Shown here piece after piece: positions 25,687-33,987 of a stretch of DNA of 56,593 nucleotides (positions are counted from its first letter, which is position 1; the number at the start of each line of letters is the position of its first letter). Source of the stretch: a bacterium 210917-SL.2.15 (GTDB taxonomy: Bacteria; Bacillota; Clostridia; Oscillospirales; Oscillospiraceae); contig JAJCJC010000017.1 in the NCBI GenBank assembly GCA_020555605.1, forward strand, positions 1 to 56,593, read 5' to 3'. The notes under the pieces were generated by a model. The model ran no database searches and had not been told where the DNA came from. It saw only the letters and a program-made list of their open reading frames with translations. The position numbers and the translations under genes were made by a program.

Positions 25687-25720
25687 GCAGGGCATCTCCT
25701 GTTGATCGGAGGTGCCCTGC
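25687..25720 (+). terminator. Hairpin after the relaxase gene
   Basis: GCAGGGCATCTCC and GGAGGTGCCCTGC (25687-25720) form a 13-bp stem with one mismatch. No T-run follows, so it may stop transcription only weakly or protect the transcript end. Confidence 0.55.
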
Positions 25721-25778
25721 ATCCTTGAGAGAAGGTTCGAGAAATTGAAACTTTTTCTTTAATTTCTGCATCAACGGA

Positions 25779-25807
25779 TTGCTTTTGAGAATGAAATCCA
25801 GTATAAT
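25779..25807 (+). promoter_or_regulatory. Promoter of the XRE-NYN-helicase cassette
   Basis: TTGCTT (25779-25784), a 17-bp spacer and a perfect TATAAT (25802-25807) lie 45 bp before the XRE start. The separate promoter behind a hairpin suggests the downstream genes are an independent unit. Confidence 0.65.
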
Positions 25808-25851
25808 ATTATAAGCGATGTTGAATGCAAGCAAGTGAAAGGATGGTTGCC

Positions 25852-26064
25852 GTGCGCATAAGCTATAAGAAACTATGGATGCTTCTTCTGGAACGCGACA
25901 TAAAAAAGGCTTCTCTACGACATGAAGTAGGGCTGTCTGCCGGAACATGGACAAAACTGAATAAGGGGGAAGAAGTGTCCCTCTCTATTTTGCTGCGCAT
26001 TTGTGATTACTTGAACTGTGACATCGGAGATATATGTGAGGCTGTGCGAACGGACAAAAACTGA
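25852..26064 (+). CDS. Small XRE-family regulator
   Basis: The 70-residue protein is a single XRE helix-turn-helix domain (KASLRHEVGLSAGTWTKLNK with following ICDYLNCDIGDI), of the kind found in Cro/CI-like regulators of mobile elements. GTG 25852 is chosen because AAAGGA lies 8 nt before it. It heads a cassette with the NYN protein and helicase, and may repress the promoter 45 bp upstream. Confidence 0.8.
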   Translation: MRISYKKLWMLLLERDIKKASLRHEVGLSAGTWTKLNKGEEVSLSILLRICDYLNCDIGDICEAVRTDKN

Positions 26065-26134
26065 GTCCGGTTTTTCGTACAGCTCTTTTTGTTGAATAAA
26101 AATCGCTCAACTCTCCGCAGGAAAGGAGCAATTT

Positions 26135-27526
26135 ATGGGAAATTCAGTCATGTTGAATGGTATCGAATATGCCGGAGAACAGATTACCTACAAAGACAGC
26201 ACCTACGAGATTGTATCGAAGGTTGCCTACCTGATCGGCGTCCCGCTCCGTATTTTTCAAAATGAACACGAGCCGCCAAAGATAGAGATATACAACCGGC
26301 TTGAACAGGATAAAAATGCCCGCATCATTCGTAATCTATGTATCATCCGCACCGCCATTGAGCGCAACTACCGGAAAATAAATGACATCATGCGAATGGA
26401 GTATCGAGGGCTGCTTTCAATGCCAGAGATCATCCCGGCTTCCAGTATGCAGCAGCTTTCAAATGACGGAATCAACTTTATCAAAAAGGCGAGTACAAAG
26501 CTCTGCCACCACATTATCGAGATCAACCGGCTGATTTCAGACCGCATTAACAACTGCAAAAGCCTCTTTCCAATCTGGATTAACTGGGCGTACATAAAAG
26601 AGCTGTTCATCATGCCAAACGGCTTGACAGAGGACGGAACGAAAGATGCTGCGGACATCTATTACGCAAGTCTCTCCTACTACCCCTATCAAATGTATAT
26701 CAACTGGGTACCGATGGACGAGGGTAATGTCCTCTATAATGATAAAAAGTTTGCTACCCTGCTTTATCAATGGCATTGCGATGCCTTCACGGAATACAGT
26801 AAAGTCTCCGATGCAGGGGCTTTTGTAAAAAACAATATCTACGACTTCATAGATGACAGTGAGAAAACCGTATTGGTAGTGGACTGCGAAAACTCCGACC
26901 CGTACAAGCTGTGCGCCACGCTCAAAAATCTTGATTATGAGGTCATGCAGAAAATTACGGCGATCATTCTCTTTGATGACGTACATACTGCTACGGCGTG
27001 GCGGATTCTTGAAAACTACACCCGCATCCCCGTTGAACATATCATGATTGAGCGGATCAAGCAGAACAAATCACTGGTGGACATCAAACTCACCGCAAGA
27101 GCCTGTCAGGAACACTACCAGAAGCAAGTGGATTCCTTCGTCATCGTCTCAAGTGATTCCGACTACTGGGGGCTGATTTCTTCCTTGCCGGACGCCAGAT
27201 TTCTTGTCATGATTGAGCGGGAAAAATGCGGACCGGATATGAAGGCGGCACTTGCAGAATCCGGAATATTCTACTGCTATCTGGATGACTTCTACTCCGG
27301 CAACAGCGAGGACATCAAGAAAAACGCACTATTCAAGGAGATGTACCGCTGGATTGACAACTCCGTTCACCTGAATGTCAACGATATGTTTGATGCAGCT
27401 CTACGAAACACGCGAATCGAAATGTCTCCCGCAGAGCGGCGGCAGTTCTATGAGAAGCACATCAGGCACATGATGCTGACCATCGACGAGAACGGAAACG
27501 TCAGCATTGAACTGAAACGCGGATAA
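26135..27526 (+). CDS. NYN-domain (PIN-like) putative nuclease
   Basis: The 463-residue protein has a C-terminal half with the NYN fold: strand VLVVDCENSDPYKL (about residue 248) supplying aspartate and glutamate-asparagine, and FVIVSSDSDYWGLI (about 334-347) with the acidic SDSD motif, the metal site of PIN/NYN ribonucleases. The N-terminal 240 residues are helical and of unknown family, perhaps a sensor or substrate-binding part. AAAGGAG is 6 nt before the ATG. It lies in a cassette with a DinG-like helicase. Confidence 0.75.
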   Translation: MGNSVMLNGIEYAGEQITYKDSTYEIVSKVAYLIGVPLRIFQNEHEPPKIEIYNRLEQDKNARIIRNLCIIRTAIERNYRKINDIMRMEYRGLLSMPEIIPASSMQQLSNDGINFIKKASTKLCHHIIEINRLISDRINNCKSLFPIWINWAYIKELFIMPNGLTEDGTKDAADIYYASLSYYPYQMYINWVPMDEGNVLYNDKKFATLLYQWHCDAFTEYSKVSDAGAFVKNNIYDFIDDSEKTVLVVDCENSDPYKLCATLKNLDYEVMQKITAIILFDDVHTATAWRILENYTRIPVEHIMIERIKQNKSLVDIKLTARACQEHYQKQVDSFVIVSSDSDYWGLISSLPDARFLVMIEREKCGPDMKAALAESGIFYCYLDDFYSGNSEDIKKNALFKEMYRWIDNSVHLNVNDMFDAALRNTRIEMSPAERRQFYEKHIRHMMLTIDENGNVSIELKRG

Positions 27527-27555
27527 CCTTGTTTGCTATTCCGGGAGGAATGTGG

Positions 27556-29604
27556 ATGGACAACAGATTCTATTTTGGATTCAATACATCGGAGGAACGG
27601 AAAAAGCGCAGAAAAGCAGAGCTGTACTCCATGAGTGAGCAAGTCAGCACCTTCTTTTGGGATGAAGCCCCGCAGCATGGATTGGAAATGCGTGAGGGGC
27701 AGCAGGATATGTCCTTTGAGATTGTGGACGCCCTCATAAATGATCAGCACTTTGCGATTGAAGCTGGCGTGGGCATTGGCAAGTCCTTTGGCTATCTTGT
27801 GCCGGTGCTGCTGTACAGCAAACGCATGAACAAGCCGGTTATCATCGCAACCTCGACCATTGCGCTTCAAGAACAGCTCTGGCGCGATGTCCACGCGGTA
27901 ATGCCCCTTCTTGGGCTGAACAGAGATGTCATCCTCGCAAAAGGACAGACTCATTATCTCTGCAACAAACGCGCAGACGAGTATATGTGTGACCCGAAAG
28001 CAGACCCACCGGACGCGCTCAAAGAAGGAATCCAGCAGGGGTATGAGGAACGCAAGGATTTCCCGGAGGTTTTGCCGCAAGGCGTCTGGGACAAGGTAAA
28101 CGTGCAGCGGTTCAGCATGAAGAATTGCGGCTCCTGCGAAAAGAAATGCAAGTATTACAAGGTCCGTGCATCGTTAAAATACACGGACGGTGTTGTTCTG
28201 TGCAATCAGGACTTTCTTACCCAGCATCTCATGAAACTACGACGCGGGCAGGACGGACTGATTAACGCCGCCGCTGATCTGCTTGTCGTGGATGAAGCGC
28301 ACAACTTGGATGATAAGGTGCGGAGTGCCACAACGGAGCGTTTCGGGCAAGGTATGCTCTTTGGAATGATTAAAAGCGCATTCTATGAACTGCGACCCTC
28401 TGACCAAAGCAGTGTGTCCGGTGAAAAGCGAGAGGCAGAGAGCGCAATCATCGCCTTCTATAACTGCCTGAAAGCACAAGTTCAAAAGCAGATCGACGAG
28501 GCAGATCAGGATATGCGCTATGCTGACCGCTTTTTCTTTGACCAAAGCGGCAGTGCGGTTGAGCTGCTTACGGAAATGAACGCCGCCATACACAACCTTT
28601 CGTCCAGCATTCAGATTTATTCCAGCATGGATTTCAGAAACAACCGTTCCTTTGCTGCTTCTGATGATCTGGATGCCGTCAGCGAGTCCCTTTCGGAGCT
28701 TCTTGACCAGATAGATGATATGCTGATCTGGATTGAGCAGCACGGCAGCAACACGGAACTCGTCTATTGCCCTAAAAACACAAAAGAAATTGTGAGCCGC
28801 CTATACTTCAATGGTGATGAAAGAACCATCTTGACCTCTGCCACGCTGACAAACGCCACGAGCGGGTCTCTGGAAGAGCAGTATTCTTATTTTATCTGCA
28901 ATACCGGCTTTCCCGCTGGTGATCGCGGCTGCTTATCCGAGCCAAAGCCTTCCCCATATCCATACGATGAACACGCCATGATCTACTATTGCGACGATCT
29001 CCCGCACCCGACCAGAGAACATGAAGCCTTCATTGAAAAGGGTGTGGAGCGACTGCTTGAGATCCTGAGCATTTCCAATGGAAAGGCACTCGTGCTGTTT
29101 ACGGCAAAGACCGACATGGAAGAGGTCTACTCCATTCTCGGTAAGAAAAATCTTCCGTACAAAATCCTGATGCAGCAGCCGGGATCGTCGCAGGACAAGG
29201 TGCTGAACGAGTTTAAGGAAGATACGAACTCCGTGCTTCTGGGGACGGGCGCATACTGGGAAGGCATCAGCATTGAAGGAAAAAGCCTTTCCAATGTCAT
29301 CATTTTCCGGCTTCCGTTTCCTGTCCCCGATCCAATTATCGAGTATAAGTGTTCCGTTGCTAAGGATGCCCTGATGGATGTTCGCGTTCCCGAAATGATT
29401 ATCAAGCTCAAGCAAGGCATCGGGCGATTGATCCGTAATTTCACAGACACCGGCATTGTCTGCATCATCGACCGAAGACTGCGGGACGAGCCGCCAGAAC
29501 GCTATCATGACATCACATGGGACTCCCTGCCTATCAAGAATCGTACAAGCCGTCTGGACGAGCTAAAAAGGTTTTACGAAAGTCTGCCCGCAGCCAAGGA
29601 ATGA
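27556..29604 (+). CDS. DinG/XPD-like ATP-dependent helicase
   Basis: The 682-residue superfamily 2 helicase has Walker A EAGVGIGKS (about residue 69-77), a DEAH box (VVDEAHNLD, about 244), a four-cysteine Fe-S region (LCNK, then MC, NCGSC and KKC between about 135 and 205) and the C-terminal motif VI region (KQGIGRLIRN). Such enzymes unwind DNA 5' to 3' and open R-loops or D-loops. ATG 27556 has GGGAGG 7 nt before it; an earlier ATG at 27550 lies too close to the site. It follows the NYN gene by 29 bp. Confidence 0.9.
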   Translation: MDNRFYFGFNTSEERKKRRKAELYSMSEQVSTFFWDEAPQHGLEMREGQQDMSFEIVDALINDQHFAIEAGVGIGKSFGYLVPVLLYSKRMNKPVIIATSTIALQEQLWRDVHAVMPLLGLNRDVILAKGQTHYLCNKRADEYMCDPKADPPDALKEGIQQGYEERKDFPEVLPQGVWDKVNVQRFSMKNCGSCEKKCKYYKVRASLKYTDGVVLCNQDFLTQHLMKLRRGQDGLINAAADLLVVDEAHNLDDKVRSATTERFGQGMLFGMIKSAFYELRPSDQSSVSGEKREAESAIIAFYNCLKAQVQKQIDEADQDMRYADRFFFDQSGSAVELLTEMNAAIHNLSSSIQIYSSMDFRNNRSFAASDDLDAVSESLSELLDQIDDMLIWIEQHGSNTELVYCPKNTKEIVSRLYFNGDERTILTSATLTNATSGSLEEQYSYFICNTGFPAGDRGCLSEPKPSPYPYDEHAMIYYCDDLPHPTREHEAFIEKGVERLLEILSISNGKALVLFTAKTDMEEVYSILGKKNLPYKILMQQPGSSQDKVLNEFKEDTNSVLLGTGAYWEGISIEGKSLSNVIIFRLPFPVPDPIIEYKCSVAKDALMDVRVPEMIIKLKQGIGRLIRNFTDTGIVCIIDRRLRDEPPERYHDITWDSLPIKNRTSRLDELKRFYESLPAAKE

Positions 29605-29678
29605 TGGTACAAACGGCATTCTCTTCGGAAACATAGAACAGCCCCCCAAAAAAGGAAATCAGAAAACGGAGGTGTATC

Positions 29679-30290
29679 ATGTTGTACAATGAAAATCTGC
29701 GCGAAGAAGAACAACATCTAATCCAGCAGATCGCCGAACAAACAGAGAGAGGAAAAATCGACTGGGAACTGACAGAGTACAATCCGCTGTCATTTCTGAA
29801 CGAGGACAAGATAGACAAAAACCCAGCAGTAATCGGTCAGTCTTTCTCCTTTGAAGCAATCATCGGCGGCTCTCGTTACGAACTTGATGTCATGGAGAAT
29901 ATTGATGTGCCGTCTGGTATGGGAGACTACACCATAACCTTGACGCGGGATGAAATCGAAAATTATCTTAAAATTGAGGATGCGCTTTCCTTTGACTGTG
30001 ACCGCTATGAATGCTCGCCGGAGGAAGTGGCAGAACGATTTGCGGATAGCCCCATTGTACGTCTCTGCAACGCCATCATTCCTGCCACGCTTGGGCAGGA
30101 GGATTTAGAAGAGGTCTTCACATGGGCAAGGTTTTTCAACGAGACTGGCATTTCTGCAAAGCTGATGAATCATCCGCTGACCAAGCTCTGTGAAAAGCTG
30201 TTCGACGAACACCGTTTGATGGACTTCCATCGCTGCGTCTTGGATGTGGACTATCGAAAGCTGCTCCTAAATGAACTGGCTCATAACTAA
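29679..30290 (+). CDS. Hypothetical protein, last gene of the cassette
   Basis: The 203-residue acidic, soluble protein is predicted helical at both ends and has no motif I recognise. CGGAGG lies 8 nt before the ATG. It sits between the helicase and a strong terminator, so it is probably part of the XRE-NYN-helicase unit, perhaps as a partner or immunity component, which is speculation. Confidence 0.6.
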   Translation: MLYNENLREEEQHLIQQIAEQTERGKIDWELTEYNPLSFLNEDKIDKNPAVIGQSFSFEAIIGGSRYELDVMENIDVPSGMGDYTITLTRDEIENYLKIEDALSFDCDRYECSPEEVAERFADSPIVRLCNAIIPATLGQEDLEEVFTWARFFNETGISAKLMNHPLTKLCEKLFDEHRLMDFHRCVLDVDYRKLLLNELAHN

Positions 30291-30295
30291 GACAC

Positions 30296-30347
30296 GAAAA
30301 AACGCCCCCGACACTGTGCCAGACGCACAGTGCCGGGGGCGTTCCCG
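30296..30347. terminator. Bidirectional intrinsic terminator
   Basis: AACGCCCCCG-A-CACTGTGC pairs with GCACAGTG-C-CGGGGGCGTT (30301-30343) around a 5-nt loop. A six-A run at 30296-30302 becomes a T-run on the minus strand. It ends the cassette on the plus strand and the SLOG gene on the minus strand. The bases 30348-30566 hold no gene. Confidence 0.88.
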
Positions 30348-30566
30348 TTTCCAGCGATTTATTTTTCTCTCGGCAAGGGACCGTTCATAAGGTGACACTT
30401 TCCGTTTTACGAAGCCGCGAAAATTCGATGTGTTCCGTGGAGATGTTCACTGGGCAGCATACGCCGTACACGTTTCCAATAATCACTGAGCAGTGCAATG
30501 TGTATTCACTATCGGGAAATACTTCACGGTTTTCACAACGCTTGATTCAGAAGGGGGATTTTTGCC

Positions 30567-31142
30567 TTATTCCTGCGTGACTTCAAGGGAAGCCGGATTG
30601 ATGACGATGATGGACTTGCTCATTTTGTGGGCATATCTCACGGTATTCCCGGTACCGCTGGGGCATCCATTCCATACTGCGAGAATATAATCGGCGTGAT
30701 CGACCATGTACCGATTTCTCTTGTCCATGCAGTCCGGCGTGTACTCCCGTTGCAGCATGGTCTCCTTGTCACACTTTGCCGCGATATTATAATACCGTTC
30801 CCGTGAAGCCACAGACCATTTGATCGCTTGTGTCTCACAAGGGATTGCGCTTTCCAGAGTAATGTGAGGGTATTTTGATTTCAAATCGAGTACAATTTCC
30901 GCAGCGTACATATCGACGCCAAGAGCCATGCCGGTAATAAAATGCGTGACGCCCTCGTTCTCGATGAGTGCTACAATCTGATCCCGCATAACAGATTTCA
31001 AAGAAGTACAACGCTTATCGGATTCATCAAATCCGAACGGAAGACTCTGCGGTCTATGACCGGTAAACGCACAAGTCTTGCCTTGAACGGATTGCTTTTC
31101 AGATTTTTGAGCAGACTTTCTAAACTCAATAATGCGCGACAT
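30567..31142 (-). CDS. SLOG-family protein (YpsA/YoqJ-like)
   Basis: The 191-residue protein has a Rossmann-like SLOG fold related to DprA and YpsA. The N-terminal CAFTGHRPQSLPFG, the GMALGVDMYAA loop and the late GCPSGTGNTVRYA nucleotide-binding block are all visible. The family is thought to bind nucleotide-derived ligands; no activity is established for this group. The ATG has GGGGTG close to it. It is transcribed from the promoter at 31179-31207 and ends at the bidirectional terminator. Confidence 0.85.
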   Translation of the reverse strand: MSRIIEFRKSAQKSEKQSVQGKTCAFTGHRPQSLPFGFDESDKRCTSLKSVMRDQIVALIENEGVTHFITGMALGVDMYAAEIVLDLKSKYPHITLESAIPCETQAIKWSVASRERYYNIAAKCDKETMLQREYTPDCMDKRNRYMVDHADYILAVWNGCPSGTGNTVRYAHKMSKSIIVINPASLEVTQE

Positions 31143-31178
31143 GACACCCCTTCTTTCACTCTTTTGGTAGGTAACTCC

Positions 31179-31207
31179 ATTCTATCACCCTCATCACGGA
31201 CAGTCAA
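31179..31207 (-). promoter_or_regulatory. Promoter for the SLOG gene
   Basis: On the minus strand TTGACT (31202-31207), 17 bp and TAGAAT (31179-31184) read toward the SLOG gene. The same gap (31143-31293) must hold the signals for the divergent XRE gene, for which no clear -10/-35 pair was found. Confidence 0.7.
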
Positions 31208-31293
31208 CGCATTGTCGTTAGTAAAATCAACGACGGAGTACCGTGGATAATGACACCGCCGTTAGGTACACTAAATGCAAAGGTGGTGAGGCT

Positions 31294-31623
31294 ATGCGAG
31301 AGAAGAAGGACATCAATATTGAAATCGGCGGCAATATTCAAGTGGCAAGAGAACAGGCGGGCTATACGCAGGACACGCTCTCAGAAATGCTTGGCATGAC
31401 GCCGAATCACCTGAGCGCTATTGAGCGTGGTGCTTCCGGTATTTCTCTTGAAGCCTTGCAGCGTCTTTGCCGTTTGCTCGGCGTCAGCGCAGACCGAATT
31501 ATTTTTGGGACTGACGCGCCAGAAGCGGAAGCCCTTGCGCTTGCCAGACGTATTTCGGATATTAAGCCGGAATACCGGCAACAGGTTCAAGAGCTGCTGT
31601 CCGCTATTTTGAATATGTCATAA
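31294..31623 (+). CDS. XRE-family regulator
   Basis: The 109-residue protein has an XRE helix-turn-helix at about residues 10-60 (REQAGYTQDTLSEMLGMTP and recognition helix NHLSAIERGA), then a short helical tail. ATG 31294 follows AGGTGGTGAGG. It faces away from the SLOG gene and toward the end of the conjugation operon, with which it shares a terminator. It may control the SLOG gene or the conjugation region. Confidence 0.85.
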   Translation: MREKKDINIEIGGNIQVAREQAGYTQDTLSEMLGMTPNHLSAIERGASGISLEALQRLCRLLGVSADRIIFGTDAPEAEALALARRISDIKPEYRQQVQELLSAILNMS

Positions 31624-31671
31624 AAAAAGAGCCTCTGCCGACACCCAAACCGGGCATCGACAGAGGCTCTT
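31622..31671 (-). terminator. Terminator of the conjugation operon
   Basis: AAGAGCCTCTG (31627-31637) and CAGAGGCTCTT (31661-31671) pair perfectly, and on the minus strand seven T follow at 31622-31628. It closes the long minus-strand conjugation operon and also follows the XRE gene. A second small hairpin (AAGTGTCGA/TCGGCACTT) lies at 31699-31718 in the gap 31672-31766, which otherwise holds nothing seen. Confidence 0.85.
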
Positions 31672-31766
31672 GGTTCGTTTTCCGGGCATTCAAACAAGTG
31701 CCGAAATCGACACTTATTTCTGCGCTAATGAAAAAACTGCGCGGGGAATACAATCACTTAGGTTGG

Positions 31767-31988
31767 TCAATTTGCGCCGCTCTGAGGCTTGCAATCACAG
31801 GCTTTTTCAACCCCTAACTGTCTACACTGCGATGCCTTGCGGGAGAAGTGCGGACAGGCGATGAGATCCGCACGGAAGCTCTGCTTGCAGCTATGGACGC
31901 AGCGGACGCAGAAGCGGTTATACTTCCGGCGTCCGCTGTCCCCGATGAAGAACGACCACTCCTGCCGCCATTTCTGACTTCTGCTCAC
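31767..31988 (-). CDS. Small cysteine-rich ICE protein
   Basis: The 73-residue protein contains a zinc-binding-like core: SGRRKYNRFCVRCVHSCKQSF followed by CPHF and a later CDC. The block GRRKYNR-x-C-x-x-C-x-x-x-C-K-Q-S-F recurs, from memory, in small proteins at this position of Tn1549-like elements. The start is GTG, overlapping the upstream stop by GTGA, with AAAGGAG 10 nt before it inside the upstream gene, so it is translationally coupled. Function unknown. Confidence 0.65.
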   Translation of the reverse strand: MSRSQKWRQEWSFFIGDSGRRKYNRFCVRCVHSCKQSFRADLIACPHFSRKASQCRQLGVEKACDCKPQSGAN

Positions 31989-33757
31989 AGCTCAATCTCT
32001 CCTTTGTGCTTTTGGGGAGGGCAGCATTCCTTCTGCTTTTCAGCCTTTGCAGACTTGAGCCTGTCCATGATGGAGGACTTCTCGCCCCTTTCGGGGGCTT
32101 TGACCTCTGCGGTCTTGTCCTCCTTCGGACCGTTGTTGATGATCCCGTCAATCATGCCGTAGTCATCCTCCATCGACATCTCCGCTGCCTTGAGGTAGTT
32201 TTCCTTCTCAAGAGCTGCCATCCAGCTTTCCTTGCTGATACCGAGCATTCCGCCCTTTGTCGCATGATCGGCAATCTCCTTGGCATCCACGCACAAGCCT
32301 TCGGTGTTATCCGAATAGAGCCGGTAAACCTCACAGCCCTTCTCCAAAGCCTTCTCAGCCGCTTCCTGACCGGCGGGAAGAACGCCAGCCCATGCGTAGC
32401 CGTAGTCCTTCATATCCTGAACGGAGAGCGCGGGATCGGGCATTTCCGGCACTTCCTTGACCTCAAGGTCGAGAAGGCGGAGCGTGTCATCGTCAAAGCC
32501 GTTGTAGACATCATCAAGGACGAGCTTGCCGCGCTCATCGACGATGATGCAAGCCGCCTCATCGCCGTAGGTGTCATGCTCCATCAGGTAAAAGCTGTGA
32601 CCGCCGACTTCGTGCTGGTCAATGGTGTGCCACGTCCCGATGTGACCGGCAACCGTCAGCCCGGAGGTGTCGGCGTTCATCTCGAAGTCCTTCTGCTCGA
32701 TACTTTCCTGCTTCTGCTGCTCCTTCGAGATCATGGGGATCGCCACAATCTTATCGCCCAGCTTGACAAACTGCTCCGGCACTTTGAAGTGGTCAGCGAA
32801 CTTCTGCATCTGCTCTACAGTCAGAGAGCCGAAGCTGTCATCCGTCAAGCCGACCACCATGAATGTTCCGGCAACAACATCGTAGATGTCACCGTCCTCA
32901 TCACGCAGAGCGCGGTTCAGGGGCAGACCTTCCAGCTTGCCTTCCTCGTTGCAGACTAAGGCAACCGGGTCTTCGTAGGGATAAATTGCCTCGATGCAGC
33001 CGCCGACCTCATGCTGCAAGGACTCCAGCCCGGAGTCAATCTCCTTTACATAAGGCTCCTTTCCCGGCTCAACGACGAGAACGGCGATGGTGCTGTCACG
33101 CTCGGCGTCTTCCCCTGAGCCGGTGATCCGGTATTCGTCGGGAATATCGTCCAGCTCACCGTTAAACTGTCTGTCCCAGCGTTCGCTTGCGACGCGGACA
33201 TAGCCTTCATCGGTGAAGCGTCCCTGTTCATCATAAGCGATGTCGTGACCATAGCGTTCATAGTCGATGTAGTCTGCCAGAGGACCGAGATCCTTTTCGG
33301 AGTAGATACCGGCTTCGTTGGCATAGTAATAGCCGAGGTCATATTCGTCGTTGATACCGGGCATGATGTCGTAGCAGTCCAGATTGAACGTCAGGTTGAT
33401 GAGGTCGTCGATGTCGCTGACCTCATCGCAGCCAGCCTCCATAATGGCAACGAGCTTTTCCTGATCGCTCAGGGAAAGCTCGTCAATCAAAGCGGCAAGG
33501 TAGTTGAGCTTATCAAGGCTTTCATACTCGCCAAGCATCTTCTGGACACCGTAGATCGGGCATTCGTAGTCGGTAATAAACCACTCTTCATAGGGCTGAC
33601 CGAACTCATCCTGCTTGCCGATCCCGATACGCTCAAAAACCTTCTGCATCTCTTCTTCGGTGGTGGGCAGCTTCACCCACTCACCGACCAGCATACCCTC
33701 GTTGTACTTGCCAAGGTTTGTGACGAAGGCTTCAAAATTACCGTCTAATACGGGCAT
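31985..33757 (-). CDS. ArdA-like antirestriction protein with DUF3846 and C-terminal tail
   Basis: The 590-residue protein has an N-terminal part like ArdA (EWFITDYECPIYG, then YESLDKLNYLAALIDEL and DEQGRFTDEGYV), the DNA-mimic that blocks type I restriction enzymes. A DUF3846 module follows (about 225-335, EIDSGLESLQHEVGGCIEAIYPY). The C-terminal third has two repeats of a small domain. The end carries SIMDRLKSAKAEKQ and HKGEIEL, a tail shared with three other proteins of this operon. The second ATG (33757) is chosen because AAAGGAGG abuts the first at 33763. Confidence 0.8.
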   Translation of the reverse strand: MPVLDGNFEAFVTNLGKYNEGMLVGEWVKLPTTEEEMQKVFERIGIGKQDEFGQPYEEWFITDYECPIYGVQKMLGEYESLDKLNYLAALIDELSLSDQEKLVAIMEAGCDEVSDIDDLINLTFNLDCYDIMPGINDEYDLGYYYANEAGIYSEKDLGPLADYIDYERYGHDIAYDEQGRFTDEGYVRVASERWDRQFNGELDDIPDEYRITGSGEDAERDSTIAVLVVEPGKEPYVKEIDSGLESLQHEVGGCIEAIYPYEDPVALVCNEEGKLEGLPLNRALRDEDGDIYDVVAGTFMVVGLTDDSFGSLTVEQMQKFADHFKVPEQFVKLGDKIVAIPMISKEQQKQESIEQKDFEMNADTSGLTVAGHIGTWHTIDQHEVGGHSFYLMEHDTYGDEAACIIVDERGKLVLDDVYNGFDDDTLRLLDLEVKEVPEMPDPALSVQDMKDYGYAWAGVLPAGQEAAEKALEKGCEVYRLYSDNTEGLCVDAKEIADHATKGGMLGISKESWMAALEKENYLKAAEMSMEDDYGMIDGIINNGPKEDKTAEVKAPERGEKSSIMDRLKSAKAEKQKECCPPQKHKGEIEL

Positions 33758-33770
33758 AGGCATCCTCCTT

Positions 33771-33986
33771 TCAGTCATCCATCATGCCGTCCGGCATGAT
33801 ATACAGTTCCTCAAACTCTGCGTCAGTCATGGCTTCGAGCTTCCGGATGGTCTTATACATCAGCTCTGCGATCTCGCCGTCCATGTCGTTCAGGGTGACG
33901 CTCTTCATATCGTCGATCAGCCGCTTGCGGCTGGACGTATTGAAGCAGCACATCAGGTTGATTTCTTCCACGGTAAAATTCTTCAT
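33771..33986 (-). CDS. Transposon-transfer assisting protein (TTRAP)
   Basis: The 71-residue protein matches the TTRAP family by its start MKNFTVEEINLMCCF and its acidic end (LEAMTDAEFEELYIMPDG). TTRAP proteins are linked to Tn1549-like conjugative transposons; the mechanism is unknown. It begins 1 bp after the 397-residue gene stop. AAAGGA for its start is formed by the last codons of that gene. Confidence 0.85.
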   Translation of the reverse strand: MKNFTVEEINLMCCFNTSSRKRLIDDMKSVTLNDMDGEIAELMYKTIRKLEAMTDAEFEELYIMPDGMMDD

Positions 33987-33987
33987 A

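Noticed and set aside
24269..25954. A 561-codon open frame antisense to the relaxase gene
   Set aside because: It mirrors the codon pattern of the clear MobA gene, has no ribosome site or recognisable domain, and runs through the promoter and hairpin behind mobA.
30348..30566. A small gene (frame at 30392-30580) between the terminator and the SLOG gene
   Set aside because: It has no ribosome site or conserved motif and runs into the SLOG gene on the other strand.
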